From: an uncultured Flavobacteriales bacterium
GTDB lineage: Bacteria > Bacteroidota > Bacteroidia > Flavobacteriales_G > Salibacteraceae
DNA: 64,000 bases
Direction of reading: 5' to 3'
Assembly (NCBI GenBank): GCA_937899835.1
Contig: CALCCE010000151.1
Coordinates: forward strand, 1-64,000
Every line of letters starts with the position of its first letter. The first letter of the stretch is position 1. This document shows, one piece after another, positions 8,505-17,072 of this stretch. The notes below the pieces were generated by a model that was not told where the DNA came from, ran no database searches, and saw nothing but the letters and a program-made list of their open reading frames with translations. Made by a program: the position numbers and the translations under genes.

Positions 8505-9044
8505 TTAGAAAGGGCCGTAAAGCTCGCCTTGGTTGGCACCAGCACGATCGCGTACAAAGAAACGCCAACCGTTGGTAGGGGTGTATTCTCCCAAAATGTT
8601 GAGCCCATCCTGTGCATTGTAACTCCCCTGAGCAATGTTGTTTACTCCGGCCGAAATGTGCCAACAATAAGCGTGGTTTTGCGCTTGTATGTGCTGCAAA
8701 CGCTGAGCATATTGATTCGGGTTGTTTATGAAGTTGTTGTGTTCTACCGTCAAGTCGTGGCGGCTGGGACCATAGGCCATCCACTGGCACCCCGTCATTT
8801 GATCCGTGAACATGTAGTAGGGGGCTTCCTGCTCCGCAGGCAAAGTATATACATTGTTGTGGTTGGGTTGTGGTTTTACATAGATGCCGTTAATACTGCC
8901 CGTGTTTTGTAACAGTACGGCATGCTGCCCCTGGGCCGCAAATTTAAAAGTGCCCACTCCAGCTGTAGTTTGGTTGGGGATCAAAATGGCATGGTTCTTC
9001 ATGAATGAACCATAGTTGTTTAAAAAGTCATCGCTTAAGCTCAT
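8505..9044 (-). CDS. Unknown 179-residue protein paired with a lectin
   Basis: I do not recognise this family. The product is rich in Asn, Gln and aromatic residues, has no signal peptide or membrane segment, and contains two glycine/tyrosine-rich beta-like blocks (QWMAYGPSRHD near 85 and GWRFFVRDRAGANQGELYGPF at the C-terminus). It lies 40 bases after the ricin-type lectin gene in the same direction, so the two are probably co-transcribed. A carbohydrate-linked or effector-like role is only a guess from the neighbour. Confidence 0.7.
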   Translation of the reverse strand: MSLSDDFLNNYGSFMKNHAILIPNQTTAGVGTFKFAAQGQHAVLLQNTGSINGIYVKPQPNHNNVYTLPAEQEAPYYMFTDQMTGCQWMAYGPSRHDLTVEHNNFINNPNQYAQRLQHIQAQNHAYCWHISAGVNNIAQGSYNAQDGLNILGEYTPTNGWRFFVRDRAGANQGELYGPF

Positions 9045-9084
9045 TGGTATTGGGTTTTAGATTTTTACGATTGGCTGACGGCTA

Positions 9085-9573
9085 TCAGAGAGCTGGAAGG
9101 AATACCCAGCATTGGTTTTCGCCTCCGTGCCAGTCCCACAGCATAACCGGTGTTCCATACACACAACTTTTGCCAGCAGCATCCATGGCCGTGCCCTTTG
9201 TGGCGGTTTGAATCGTCCATAGATGGTTGCCCTGGTCATTTCCTGCTGGCCAGCAGGTAAGGCAAAAATCGGTTTGGCCAAAAGGGTGACTTTCGGCTGC
9301 GGTGGTAAACTGTTTTTCCTTCAGTGGTACTTTAGCAAACTCGCCCGTAGCGCAATTCATGAGGCAATAACCGCCTCCCTGGGCACCTACCACAAAATTG
9401 GGTTGGAGTATCCATTGTTGATACTGATTGTGGGTTTCTAAAGGGGCTATTACCAAGTGGTGGTCAATTGCGGTCACACCAAGGCGATAGCCATCTTTCA
9501 GGCAGTGGTAATTGAGGAGGTAGTAAGCCGGGGCAAGGGGTTGCTTGGTTTCAAGATCGAAAGGAGCATTCAT
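9085..9573 (-). CDS. Ricin-type beta-trefoil lectin domain protein
   Basis: The 162-residue product shows three repeats with the Q-x-W signature of ricin B beta-trefoils (YQQWILQ near 52, NHLWTIQ near 117, NQCWVF near the end) and glycine-rich turns between them. It should bind sugars; there is no catalytic domain and no signal peptide. I choose the ATG at 9573 (MNAPFD) over a TTG eight codons upstream. It leads the two-gene unit with the unknown gene at 8505-9044. Export route, if any, is not visible. Confidence 0.75.
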   Translation of the reverse strand: MNAPFDLETKQPLAPAYYLLNYHCLKDGYRLGVTAIDHHLVIAPLETHNQYQQWILQPNFVVGAQGGGYCLMNCATGEFAKVPLKEKQFTTAAESHPFGQTDFCLTCWPAGNDQGNHLWTIQTATKGTAMDAAGKSCVYGTPVMLWDWHGGENQCWVFLPAL

Positions 9574-9717
9574 TATGGGTTGGGTACAAATGGGCAATGG
9601 GCGACTTCGTGGGTTTTACATCAAAATCTCCGGAAGAACACCCTGAGATTGATGCAACGAAGTTAGCTTGAGGAGGAGGCCTGTGTGGTGTATCCTCCTT
9701 GCAAAGGCTTACCGTTT

Positions 9718-9745
9718 TTGGAAAGTGGCAAAAGGTTTATCTTTG
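9718..9745 (+). promoter_or_regulatory. Bacteroidota consensus promoter
   Basis: TTG at 9718-9720, a 17-base spacer, then TATCTTTG at 9738-9745 match the Bacteroidota pattern TTG-N17-19-TAnnTTTG. The gene at 9772 starts 26 bases downstream, a normal leader. Confidence 0.6.
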
Positions 9746-9771
9746 AGGAACTAACCCCAATTTCTTAAACC

Positions 9772-10311
9772 ATGCCTTCTTTGCAGTTTAGCCGTTCAAT
9801 GGGCCGAATTCATACCTCCTTCATGGTGGTGCCAACTTTCATTATCGTGGCGGTCCTCTTTGTGCTCATCACTGGTTACTTCTTCAGCTGGGTTCCTCTT
9901 TTATTGAGCGGGTTGTTTTTTAAATTAACCAGTACCGGAGTAGACTTCGATTGCGATCGTGATCGTTTTCGGCAGTACACCAATTACGGAGGCCTCTGGA
10001 AACGAGGCGAATGGAAACCCCTTCCACATTATCCTTACATAACTGTCCTGCACAGAAAGCTAAAATCGAAATTCAATTCCCAATATGTGCTTTCGCACGA
10101 CGACGACATTGTTTGGAAAGTTTGCTATGACGTATGCCTACTCTCTAAAACCCACCGGCACAAGGTGCCTGCCATGCGTTTGAAAAGCGAAGAGGAAGCA
10201 CTAAAAGAGGCGCGTAAATTGGCCAAATTGCTGGATAAGGACTTGACCAAATATGCCCCTAAAATTAGCGAAGCTACTGCCAAAAAGAAACGAAAAAGTC
10301 GGTTGAAATAA
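9772..10311 (+). CDS. Membrane protein with C-terminal cytosolic domain, paralogue A
   Basis: A 179-residue protein with two adjacent membrane helices (about 20-60) and a basic cytosolic domain. After the helices comes a line shared with the next gene: GVDFDCDRDRFRQYTNYGG, GEWKPLPHYPYITVL, then a helical KSEEEALKEARKLAKLL segment and a lysine-rich tail. The layout of a membrane hairpin followed by a small beta domain recalls bacterial PH-like proteins, but this is only an impression. A consensus promoter lies just upstream. Confidence 0.8.
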   Translation: MPSLQFSRSMGRIHTSFMVVPTFIIVAVLFVLITGYFFSWVPLLLSGLFFKLTSTGVDFDCDRDRFRQYTNYGGLWKRGEWKPLPHYPYITVLHRKLKSKFNSQYVLSHDDDIVWKVCYDVCLLSKTHRHKVPAMRLKSEEEALKEARKLAKLLDKDLTKYAPKISEATAKKKRKSRLK

Positions 10312-10427
10312 GAAAAACTACTGCTTCTAAAGGAGGACTATCCAAGCACAGTTTTGCTCCTCTTTCCGAGGCATTCAATGGAAGTATTCTGTAATTTTAC
10401 CCTTCCAACCCCACTGAACCCAATTGC

Positions 10428-10937
10428 ATGATCACCAACTCCTTTGGCAAGGCCTTCCCAAGTGCCATCGTGATTCCATCGTATGGCCTAATGGCGATTG
10501 CCGTACTGGTTTTTATTATGGCACCGCTCTTCGGTTTGGTCTTTTTTGTACTCGCTGCTTTTTCGGCATTCACCACCTCAGGGGTTGACATAGACCCTGA
10601 CATTGAGGTGTACCGCTTGTACACCAAATACTGGGGCGTATTGAAAATGGGAGAGTGGAAGCCCATGCAACACTATCCCTACATTTCGGTGCTCCGAAGG
10701 GATTTAGGTACCACGGTTTACAACCGTGTAATGCACCAACAAAAAATATATCATGACACCTTGTTCGATGTGGTGCTGTTGTCGGAAACCCACCGACACA
10801 AGGTGTCGATCATGCGTTTAAAAGGCAATGAGAAAGCCACCGAGGAGGCCCGAAAATTAGCCAAGGCGCTTAGTAAAAAGCTAACCAACTACGCGCCAAA
10901 AATCAGTGAAAAGACCAAAGCACGTAGGAGGAGATAG
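10428..10937 (+). CDS. Membrane protein with C-terminal cytosolic domain, paralogue B
   Basis: A 169-residue paralogue of the gene at 9772-10311: the same two membrane helices, then GVDIDPDIEVYRLYTKYWG, GEWKPMQHYPYISVL, an ARKLAKAL helix and a basic tail. The pair must come from a tandem duplication, though they have diverged strongly in the first 30 residues. The 116-base gap contains no gene. Function unknown; possibly the two proteins form a heteromer or respond to different conditions. Confidence 0.8.
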   Translation: MITNSFGKAFPSAIVIPSYGLMAIAVLVFIMAPLFGLVFFVLAAFSAFTTSGVDIDPDIEVYRLYTKYWGVLKMGEWKPMQHYPYISVLRRDLGTTVYNRVMHQQKIYHDTLFDVVLLSETHRHKVSIMRLKGNEKATEEARKLAKALSKKLTNYAPKISEKTKARRRR

Positions 10938-10984
10938 TGGGGTTGTTACTCCAAAAAATAAATTCAATGTGGGTTGGACAGCCT

Positions 10985-11485
10985 TTACACCCGTTCCTCA
11001 ATAAAGCTCTTTAGCTTGCCATCGGCTTTCATTTTGATGAACTTCTCAATCTTCTTGTCCTTCTTGAAATGATTGCGGTTGCGCTCGTAGAAATCGATAA
11101 CCGCTTCTATACCGGCCATGTTGCCCATCACTTTGTTGTCAAAGTCTTTGTTTTCCAGGGCGTATTTGGTCCAGCCTCCCATAAAAACGGTAAGCATTTC
11201 GGGCGATGATTTCATAAAAGGCACCATATCGCCTTGCAGTTCAATGGTCACGTTGGGACTACCGGTGATCCACAGCATGAAAAATGCGTTGGCTGCTTTG
11301 CGCTTATCGTTTTGCTGGCCGAGTGGAGTGACTTGTAACCAGTTGATGCATTTGATCACATCGTTCTCATATTTGGCATAGTCAGCGGCTTCTTCGAGCT
11401 TAATGTTAGAGGGTACTTCCCAGGCTTGTGCCATGAGGCCTACGGAAAATAAAAGGCTGAACGAAAGGAGGACAATACTTTTCAT
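10985..11485 (-). CDS. Secreted protein of unknown function
   Basis: A 166-residue product with a clear Sec signal peptide (KSIVLLSFSLLFSVGLMAQA) and a mature, mostly helical domain with lysine-rich stretches (HFKKDKKIEKFIKMKADGKL). No membrane anchor, lipobox or metal motif. I do not recognise the family. It stands alone, converging with the membrane-protein pair and diverging from the YdeI-like gene. Confidence 0.75.
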   Translation of the reverse strand: MKSIVLLSFSLLFSVGLMAQAWEVPSNIKLEEAADYAKYENDVIKCINWLQVTPLGQQNDKRKAANAFFMLWITGSPNVTIELQGDMVPFMKSSPEMLTVFMGGWTKYALENKDFDNKVMGNMAGIEAVIDFYERNRNHFKKDKKIEKFIKMKADGKLKSFIEERV

Positions 11486-11635
11486 GTGAAATGATTTTGG
11501 GGTTGAGGTGAAATGAAAATGTCTCTGACGACTTTTACAGCTCTAATATAAGCGATTGCGGGCAGCTTACAGAACAATCCGATTTCAATAGGGTTAGCTA
11601 TTCGGAAACCTCTCACCCTATAAAACCTCAGAAGC

Positions 11636-12214
11636 TTGCTTTCCAACGATCAGTTCCCCAAAATCACCATTAAATCTGCCGATGAATTACGCCAGTGGCT
11701 CTTAGCACACCACACCCAGGCAGGAAGTGTTTGGTTGGTCACCTACAAAAAGGCGAAACCAACGTGGTACGTTTCTACCTCCGAAGTGTTGGACGAGCTG
11801 TTGTGTTTTGGTTGGATGGACGGTATCCGGCGAAAACTGGATGATGACAAAACCATGCAACTGATTGCACCGCGAAAAGCCAAACACTGGTCGAAAACGT
11901 ATAAAGACCGCGCTGCAAGACTGATTGAAAACGGCCGCATGCAGGAAGCCGGACACCGGTCCATTGCTGAATCCAAAGCTTCTGGGTTGTGGGATTTCTT
12001 AGACGATGTGGATCAATTGATTGTACCGGATGATTTGAAAAAAGCCTTGGCCCAAAAAGCGGGGGCAAGCGATTTTTTCAACGCCATCAATCCTTCCAGC
12101 AAGCGGTTTGCACTGCGGTGGTTGAAACTGGCCAAAACCCAGGCTACGCGCGAAAAGCGCTTGGAGAAACTGGCAGTTCTTTCCGCCTCAGGCGAAAAGT
12201 TGCCCGGTAGCTGA
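11636..12214 (+). CDS. YdeI/OmpD-associated family protein
   Basis: A 192-residue cytosolic protein whose N-terminal half carries the family marks: SADELRQWLLAHH, VWLVTYKKAK, then LDELLCFGWMDG and a basic W-S-K region (APRKAKHWSKTY). The C-terminal part ends with the helical repeat FFNAINPSSKRFALRWL typical of this group. The family is linked to bacteriocin protection in annotation, but its biochemistry is unclear. The start must be the TTG at 11636: an in-frame TAA lies five codons upstream and the next ATG is far inside the conserved domain. Confidence 0.85.
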   Translation: MLSNDQFPKITIKSADELRQWLLAHHTQAGSVWLVTYKKAKPTWYVSTSEVLDELLCFGWMDGIRRKLDDDKTMQLIAPRKAKHWSKTYKDRAARLIENGRMQEAGHRSIAESKASGLWDFLDDVDQLIVPDDLKKALAQKAGASDFFNAINPSSKRFALRWLKLAKTQATREKRLEKLAVLSASGEKLPGS

Positions 12215-12223
12215 CGCCAGGTG

Positions 12224-13042
12224 TTATCCCTCCTCTTGCTGCGACTCCACAAACTCGTCGAGACTTTTGAAATGACGGTCGTGATTTTCTATAATCTTGA
12301 TGGTGCGCCCGGAAGCGCCAAACAATAGCTCTAAGGCTTTTAGAATATGATCTTTCAGCGGGTCGATGATCCAATCCAATTCCTTAGGACCCTTGCTTAC
12401 CCGTTGGTGCGTTTTATCCCGCAATTCTTCTTTCAGCTGCAAACACAGTTCAGACGTTTCTGAAGATTTACGCCAGTGTTCGCTGCCGACCATAGGATTT
12501 CGGTATTCCAATACTTCGGCAATTTTCCAGGTGTAATTCAACTCTTTGAAGGACAAAAATTGGGGCATGATGTTGGCGATCATCAAAACGTTGTTTTCCT
12601 CATCGTATTTGATGCGCAGTGCTTTGATATCCACCCCGTATTTGGCCACGATATGCACCTGCAAGGCCCCGATGAACTGGTATTTCTTTTCGTTCCTTTC
12701 AAACTCCTGGTTGGCGGTTCGTGTAAAGTGGGTATCCACTTCCATCAATCCCAGGTCCAGTACTTGTTTAATTCCGGTCACGTTGAGCTTTTCTCCTCGG
12801 AGTTCTTCGTTTTCCTGAATTAGATGGTTAAACCGTTTTTGGGAGGCATTGAGTTGTGATTGTAAGTCATCGATTTTGTTTTCACGCTCTTTTACAAACA
12901 ACTGCCAAATGGAAAAAATGAGGATGACGGCACCAAACAAAATAAGGGCGTAGACCAACATCTCCTGAAAGATGAGTGCCACCGCAATGGCGATAATGGT
13001 CAACAGCACCAAATAGACCTTTAGGGACTTTAGAAATCGCAT
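12224..13042 (-). CDS. Membrane-anchored protein with coiled coil, DUF4230-like
   Basis: A 272-residue protein with two N-terminal membrane helices (about 8-25 and 28-48), a short coiled coil (ERENKIDDLQSQLNASQKRF) and a cytosolic or periplasmic domain. The stretch KYQFIGALQVHIVAKYGVDI with a later ANIMPQFL resembles DUF4230 proteins, but I hold this loosely. It ends only 10 bases from the converging YdeI-like gene and has no operon partner. Confidence 0.75.
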   Translation of the reverse strand: MRFLKSLKVYLVLLTIIAIAVALIFQEMLVYALILFGAVILIFSIWQLFVKERENKIDDLQSQLNASQKRFNHLIQENEELRGEKLNVTGIKQVLDLGLMEVDTHFTRTANQEFERNEKKYQFIGALQVHIVAKYGVDIKALRIKYDEENNVLMIANIMPQFLSFKELNYTWKIAEVLEYRNPMVGSEHWRKSSETSELCLQLKEELRDKTHQRVSKGPKELDWIIDPLKDHILKALELLFGASGRTIKIIENHDRHFKSLDEFVESQQEEG

Positions 13043-13239
13043 CTTTTCGTTTGAATATAGAATTGGTGAACGATGGGGGGATGTCTAAAGATAGGCTAAT
13101 TCTGGTTGTTGAAATTGTCCGTAGTCCTGCGGGATTGTTGTGGTTGGAGAGGGGACGTGGGATTGGGATAATCAATGCAACCCCACAGAAAACAACACAA
13201 GACATTCGGAAAACCGACCAGTCGGTTGCATTAAAACTC

Positions 13240-14148
13240 CTATCGCTTCTGAAACAGCACAAAAATGGAAGAGACGATCAAGTCTTCAAACGCATCGGTT
13301 TTACTGCGGAAACAGGAGGGATATCGCTGAACCAAATCCAGGTGGCGCACGTTGGGGATTTCGTGGTAGCGAATGGTTTTTACCTCATGGGCATACGCTT
13401 GCCACAAGTTTCGATAGCGTTGCAGCGACCATCCGTTCACGTGGGCATAATCGATGCGCTCGGTTCCTATTTCATCGGTGAATTGATGCAGTGTGGCCTC
13501 AGGCCACAGCAATTGACAATATGGTACCCGTACGGATAAACCAGCATGTAATCCGGTTGGAGCCATGTAAAGCGGTCCGAAAGCAAGAAAAAAATACCCA
13601 CCCGGTTGCAACACGCGCAGCCCTTCTTTAAACACCTCATCGGCATGGTGAAAGTGCTCAAACGATGAATAACTAAAAACAAGATCAAAGGTTTGGTCTT
13701 CGAAGTCGAGCGCAGTGGCGTCCATGGCTTGAAACTTCACTCCAGCCTCCACGGCCCGTGGATCGAAACCCAAGTCGCGCAGGTCGATAGCGTGGGCTTG
13801 CAGGCCCTGCTGGTGCAAAAAGTAGCTTACCATACCGTCCCAACAGCCTAATTCCAACGATTTGCGGCATTTCTTTAGCTTACCGCCACCACTTTGCAGC
13901 AATTCCTGGGAGCGTTCCCATCCACGTTGGTAATAGCTGTCGTTGGAATAGCCATAACTCGCCAGGGGAGGGTAGGCTTCATTGAGACGCTCTAAATCTT
14001 GGTAATTCAACCATTCGGGAGAGGAAGGAGCGGCCTCAAAGGCTCTGCGCGCAGCCACCGTCTGTCGCACTTTACGTTCCGAAGCCATTTTCCAAAGGGG
14101 AAACAGCAGCGGTTCCGGAATTGCTTTTTTGAGAAAGGACTTATTCAC
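13240..14148 (-). CDS. Class I SAM-dependent methyltransferase
   Basis: A 302-residue protein with a Rossmann methyltransferase core: SAM-binding motif I LELGCWDG (about 105), an acidic end of strand 2 (AIDLRDL), motif with FDLVFSYSSFEHF (near 160) and LQPGGYFFLAFG. N- and C-terminal extensions may bind the acceptor, which cannot be named. The start is a GTG at 14148, and a TAACTTTG promoter element lies just upstream. No biosynthetic partner genes are adjacent. Confidence 0.88.
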   Translation of the reverse strand: MNKSFLKKAIPEPLLFPLWKMASERKVRQTVAARRAFEAAPSSPEWLNYQDLERLNEAYPPLASYGYSNDSYYQRGWERSQELLQSGGGKLKKCRKSLELGCWDGMVSYFLHQQGLQAHAIDLRDLGFDPRAVEAGVKFQAMDATALDFEDQTFDLVFSYSSFEHFHHADEVFKEGLRVLQPGGYFFLAFGPLYMAPTGLHAGLSVRVPYCQLLWPEATLHQFTDEIGTERIDYAHVNGWSLQRYRNLWQAYAHEVKTIRYHEIPNVRHLDLVQRYPSCFRSKTDAFEDLIVSSIFVLFQKR

Positions 14149-14485
14149 AGAATTAGACTATTCGCTCAAAGTTACGAGAAGTCTACAGATCGGTGTTTTG
14201 ACGTAGGAGGGGTAAGTTTAATATTACACGAGGGACAATTTATACTGCTTGTTGTAAAACGGATAGCAGAGTGTGGTTACAACTAAACCCAACAAAGTGG
14301 GAATTGGAACATTGAAATGACGAGTAATCGAGTTGTTCATTGGAAAACAGGAAGTTGATTACCCGAAGTCTGATCGTAGTTTGCAACTAATATCTGCTAT
14401 CCATCGCATCTTGAATTCGCCATGCACTATTGGCGTGTGAAAAATTGCCACTGGTGAAAAAAGTAGGCTTAAAGTTAAATTGCAA
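14149..14485. other. Intergenic region with one -7 element and a spaced inverted repeat
   Basis: This 337-base, AT-rich gap has no credible gene on either strand. It holds the methyltransferase -7 candidate at 14167-14174 and a 10-bp inverted repeat (GGATAGCAGA at 14261-14270, TCTGCTATCC at 14393-14402) spaced by about 120 bases, which may be chance. Confidence 0.4.
14167..14174 (-). promoter_or_regulatory. Candidate -7 element for the methyltransferase gene
   Basis: The minus strand reads TAACTTTG, matching TAnnTTTG, 19 bases upstream of the GTG start. No -33 TTG at standard spacing is seen. Confidence 0.4.
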
Positions 14486-15316
14486 CTACAATCCAGCAAT
14501 TTCTCCCATCACCATGCGGTTACAATTCAATAGTGTCTCCTGCAATTCATTGCCTTCCGAGCGCAACGGGTCGATGTGCTTGATCAAATCTAACCGAAGT
14601 TGGAATAAGGCTTTTTTATTGGCCTTTTTCGCATCGCGGTGCAATTGAAGTTTCATTTTTTCAGCTTGTTGGTTCTGCTTGGGATTGAACCAGCCATTCA
14701 ATTCCGAACATTGATTACACACGCCTTTTTTGTTCACGAGAGCACATCTTTTTTCAAAAATCTCGGTGAGTGTTTTGCGTCCCAATTGCAGCGCATATTT
14801 CACTTGCCCTTCCGATCTTTTGATAATGGTCATGATCTCCTTGACCGAAAAATCATAGATGTCTTTCAAGATGATCACCACCTGCGTTTCGATGGGTAAA
14901 TTTTTGGCCATACACGTGAAGCAGGTATCGATGTGTTCCCGCATTTCGAATTTTCCATACTCTGAAAGGGTATTTACTTTTTGAATTTCGTGTTGTAGCG
15001 AGGGATGCGTCATAACCATTTCTTTGGCTTGGGTTTTGACATTCGATACCCACCGTTTTCTTTTTTTTAGCTCATTGTAGGCCAGGTTGGTCGCTATTTG
15101 AAATACCCAGGTTTTTAGCGAAGCTCCTCGTTTAAAAGATGGAAGGTTGGAAAATGCTTTTATAAATGCATCGTGCGCCAAATCTTCGGCATCAGCCCGG
15201 CTGGCCATAAGTCGAAACAAGTAAGATTTCAATTGATCTTGGAATTGAGCAAACAAAGCCTGGAAAGCATGAATATCTCCTGCAATGGCCTTCTTCAATA
15301 GCTCGTGATCCTTCAT
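14486..15316 (-). CDS. ECF-like sigma factor with Cys/His insert and C-terminal extension
   Basis: A 276-residue sigma-70 family factor. Region 2 is clear (YLFRLMASRADAEDLAHDAF, then SLKTWVFQIATNLAYNELKK, about 30-82) and a region 4-like helical segment follows (ETQVVIILKDIYDFSVKEIM, about 145-190). Between them is an H-x3-C-x2-C motif (HIDTCFTC), and after region 4 a C-x8-C-x2-C motif (CALVNKKGVCNQC), then about 65 extra residues. ECF factors are usually near 180-200 residues. The Cys/His sites could bind zinc and sense redox state. No anti-sigma gene is adjacent, so control may be within the protein. Confidence 0.85.
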   Translation of the reverse strand: MKDHELLKKAIAGDIHAFQALFAQFQDQLKSYLFRLMASRADAEDLAHDAFIKAFSNLPSFKRGASLKTWVFQIATNLAYNELKKRKRWVSNVKTQAKEMVMTHPSLQHEIQKVNTLSEYGKFEMREHIDTCFTCMAKNLPIETQVVIILKDIYDFSVKEIMTIIKRSEGQVKYALQLGRKTLTEIFEKRCALVNKKGVCNQCSELNGWFNPKQNQQAEKMKLQLHRDAKKANKKALFQLRLDLIKHIDPLRSEGNELQETLLNCNRMVMGEIAGL

Positions 15317-15331
15317 ACGTCTAAAGATATT

Positions 15332-15363
15332 AATCCGCCTTGCTTTTTACAACAAGGCGGATT
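15332..15363 (-). terminator. Hairpin after the STAS-like gene
   Basis: An 11-bp perfect stem (AATCCGCCTTG at 15332-15342, CAAGGCGGATT at 15353-15363) with a 10-base loop lies between the stop of the STAS-like gene and the start of the sigma factor gene. It lacks a long T-run on the minus strand, so termination may be partial. Confidence 0.5.
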
Positions 15364-15385
15364 CTTTAAAATATTGAACTAATCG

Positions 15386-15787
15386 TTACACCAAAACCGA
15401 AGCCTGCATCCAGGCCAAGGCATCTTCTGTCCGGTCGTAGTATTCGGTAGTAAAACCTTCTTCCTTGATGGGAGAATTGCGCATGTAGGTGACATGTTCA
15501 GTATTCATCACGTAGGCTACCTTTTCCACGCCAATCTTTCTGTAGCGATCGTGGTGCTTGGTTTTTTGCCATTCGTGAAACTCGGGAGGTGGCATGTAGT
15601 TGAAATGCTTGGTATCGATCAGAATGTTGGTGGTTTCAAACTCGAAACCGTAGCCGATGAAATTGCAGCAAGCTTCAATAAAGGCTTCGTAGTCTACTTC
15701 AGGATGATTTTCGAGCCAAACAAATTGAAGCGTGTTGGTGGCTTCGTGTAAATCAATGCGGTACGACCGGTCCAAATAAAGATTCAT
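15386..15787 (-). CDS. SpoIIAA/STAS-like small protein
   Basis: A 133-residue cytosolic protein with alternating strands and helices: YRIDLHEATNTLQFVWLENH, YEAFIEACCNFIGYGFEFETTNILIDTKHFNYM, and a C-terminal TEYYDRTEDALAWMQ helix. The last element is typical of the STAS/SEC14-like proteins of Bacteroidota. Function is unknown. It is upstream of the sigma factor in the same direction but separated by a hairpin, so linkage with it is uncertain. Confidence 0.7.
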   Translation of the reverse strand: MNLYLDRSYRIDLHEATNTLQFVWLENHPEVDYEAFIEACCNFIGYGFEFETTNILIDTKHFNYMPPPEFHEWQKTKHHDRYRKIGVEKVAYVMNTEHVTYMRNSPIKEEGFTTEYYDRTEDALAWMQASVLV

Positions 15788-15930
15788 GATAAGGGTATTT
15801 AAGTGTTTCTATTTCCCGACATCTGGTCGGTGGTTTACCCTTTAGACCAACAGCCCTGCACAAACGGATGAAAAACCACGATTTTTTTCAAATGACTGTA
15901 AAAACTGCTGTTTTTTTGAGGTGGAGGCAT

Positions 15931-15960
15931 AAAAAAGGGCAGCCATATTGGCTACCCTTG
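15931..15960 (-). terminator. Intrinsic terminator of the siderophore-interacting reductase gene
   Basis: On the minus strand an AAGGG(T)AGCCA/TGGCT(G)CCCTT stem with one mismatch and a three-base loop (15935-15959) is followed directly by a T-run (complement of 15931-15936). It lies about 70 bases beyond the stop of the gene at 16031. Confidence 0.75.
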
Positions 15961-16030
15961 ATGCGGTAATTCTGTTAAAGACTAATTGGTCCTTCTGTTG
16001 ATGGCTCGCCTGCCTTGCCTATGGATTTAT

Positions 16031-16747
16031 TTATCCCGCAGCAGCGCTTCTTTTGGCCATTTTGTGTTCTTCTTCGGTCAACCCAATTTTCCAATAAGAA
16101 CTGATGTAATGAGAACCACTCTGGTAGGTAGGTGCTTGCAGCAAAAATTGCTTGATTTCTCGGGTTGTACTCAACTCTCCAGCCACAAACACGGAAGGTT
16201 TCCCAGCCAAAGGCTTTATGTTTCGGATGGCTTCCAGCTGTTGGTTGCTTTTCACCTTGGGGTTGGGGTGAACCAACCATTGCACCTGGATACCCTCGGG
16301 GATATGGAGTGCCTGCCGGTCTTGCTCTTCGGTAACTTCTAAAAAGGCGTACCCCTTTGCATCCAAAGACAACGATTCCATAATGGAAATAGCGGCAGGC
16401 AAGGCCGACATATCGGCCGCAAAAAGGTGCCAATCGCCATTGGTGGGGTCGACTCTCAATTTTCCGGGACCTCGGTATTCTATTTGATCGCCAGGTTGAG
16501 CATTTAGGGCCCAGGCCGTGGCCGGGCCGGCCGGTTGGTGAATGGCAAAATCTACGGCCAACACTTGGTTTGCCGCATCATAAGACCGGACGGTATAGGT
16601 TCGAACGGGAGAAATTCCTCCCGGCAGCGCATTGGGGATGCGCAATTTGATGTAGCAGCCCGGTAGCCAATCGATTGGTACATCCACTTCGAAGGCGATG
16701 CGCAGCATGTTGGCGGAAACCTGGGTTTTATTTTTTACGGAGAGCAT
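16031..16747 (-). CDS. Siderophore-interacting protein (NADPH-dependent ferric-chelate reductase)
   Basis: A 238-residue flavoprotein of the SIP family that reduces ferric siderophores in the cytosol to release iron. The FAD domain shows the family signature RTYTVRSYD (R-x-Y-T/S-x-R, about 49-57) and a following FAIHQPAGPATAWA line; the C-terminal part has the NAD(P)H-binding style DMSALPAAISIME and a terminal GSHYISSYWKIGLTEEEH motif seen in this family. It has its own terminator. No siderophore synthesis or uptake gene is next to it. Confidence 0.92.
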   Translation of the reverse strand: MLSVKNKTQVSANMLRIAFEVDVPIDWLPGCYIKLRIPNALPGGISPVRTYTVRSYDAANQVLAVDFAIHQPAGPATAWALNAQPGDQIEYRGPGKLRVDPTNGDWHLFAADMSALPAAISIMESLSLDAKGYAFLEVTEEQDRQALHIPEGIQVQWLVHPNPKVKSNQQLEAIRNIKPLAGKPSVFVAGELSTTREIKQFLLQAPTYQSGSHYISSYWKIGLTEEEHKMAKRSAAAG

Positions 16748-17072
16748 AGGTATTTTGAAGGGTTGGCCTTTCCCAACTACAGGAAGGCGTTACTAAAATA
16801 CGCTGGGAGGGAAGCGAGGAGTCTTTTGCGGAAAGCTGCTTGCCATTCTCGACCAGCGAAGAAAACTACGGTAAAGGTAGGATGGCTTTCGCGGATTGTG
16901 GTGATCCAAAGGACCCGAAGGATGGTAGAAACGGCCGATGTTCTTTGCCATTGTTGGACTCACAGGACTCACTGATTGACTGCCGTATTTATCCTATCGG
17001 GCGGAACTGATTAAACCCAACATTGAAGCATTTTTTCTGTCTCCTTTGGTTTATTTTTTGACAATTAAAACC
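16748..17072. other. Intergenic region, nothing recognised
   Basis: A gap of 325 bases between two leftward genes. It should contain the promoter of the siderophore-interacting protein gene, but I find no clear TAnnTTTG element, repeat or small gene in it. Confidence 0.4.

Noticed and set aside
13051-13539. Plus-strand open frame of 162 codons
   Set aside because: It overlaps the methyltransferase gene antisense, starts in an intergenic gap and has no family features; a shadow frame.
14261-14402. Inverted repeat GGATAGCAGA / TCTGCTATCC about 120 bases apart
   Set aside because: Ten base pairs at this spacing could be chance, and there is no target duplication or transposase; noted only in the intergenic entry.
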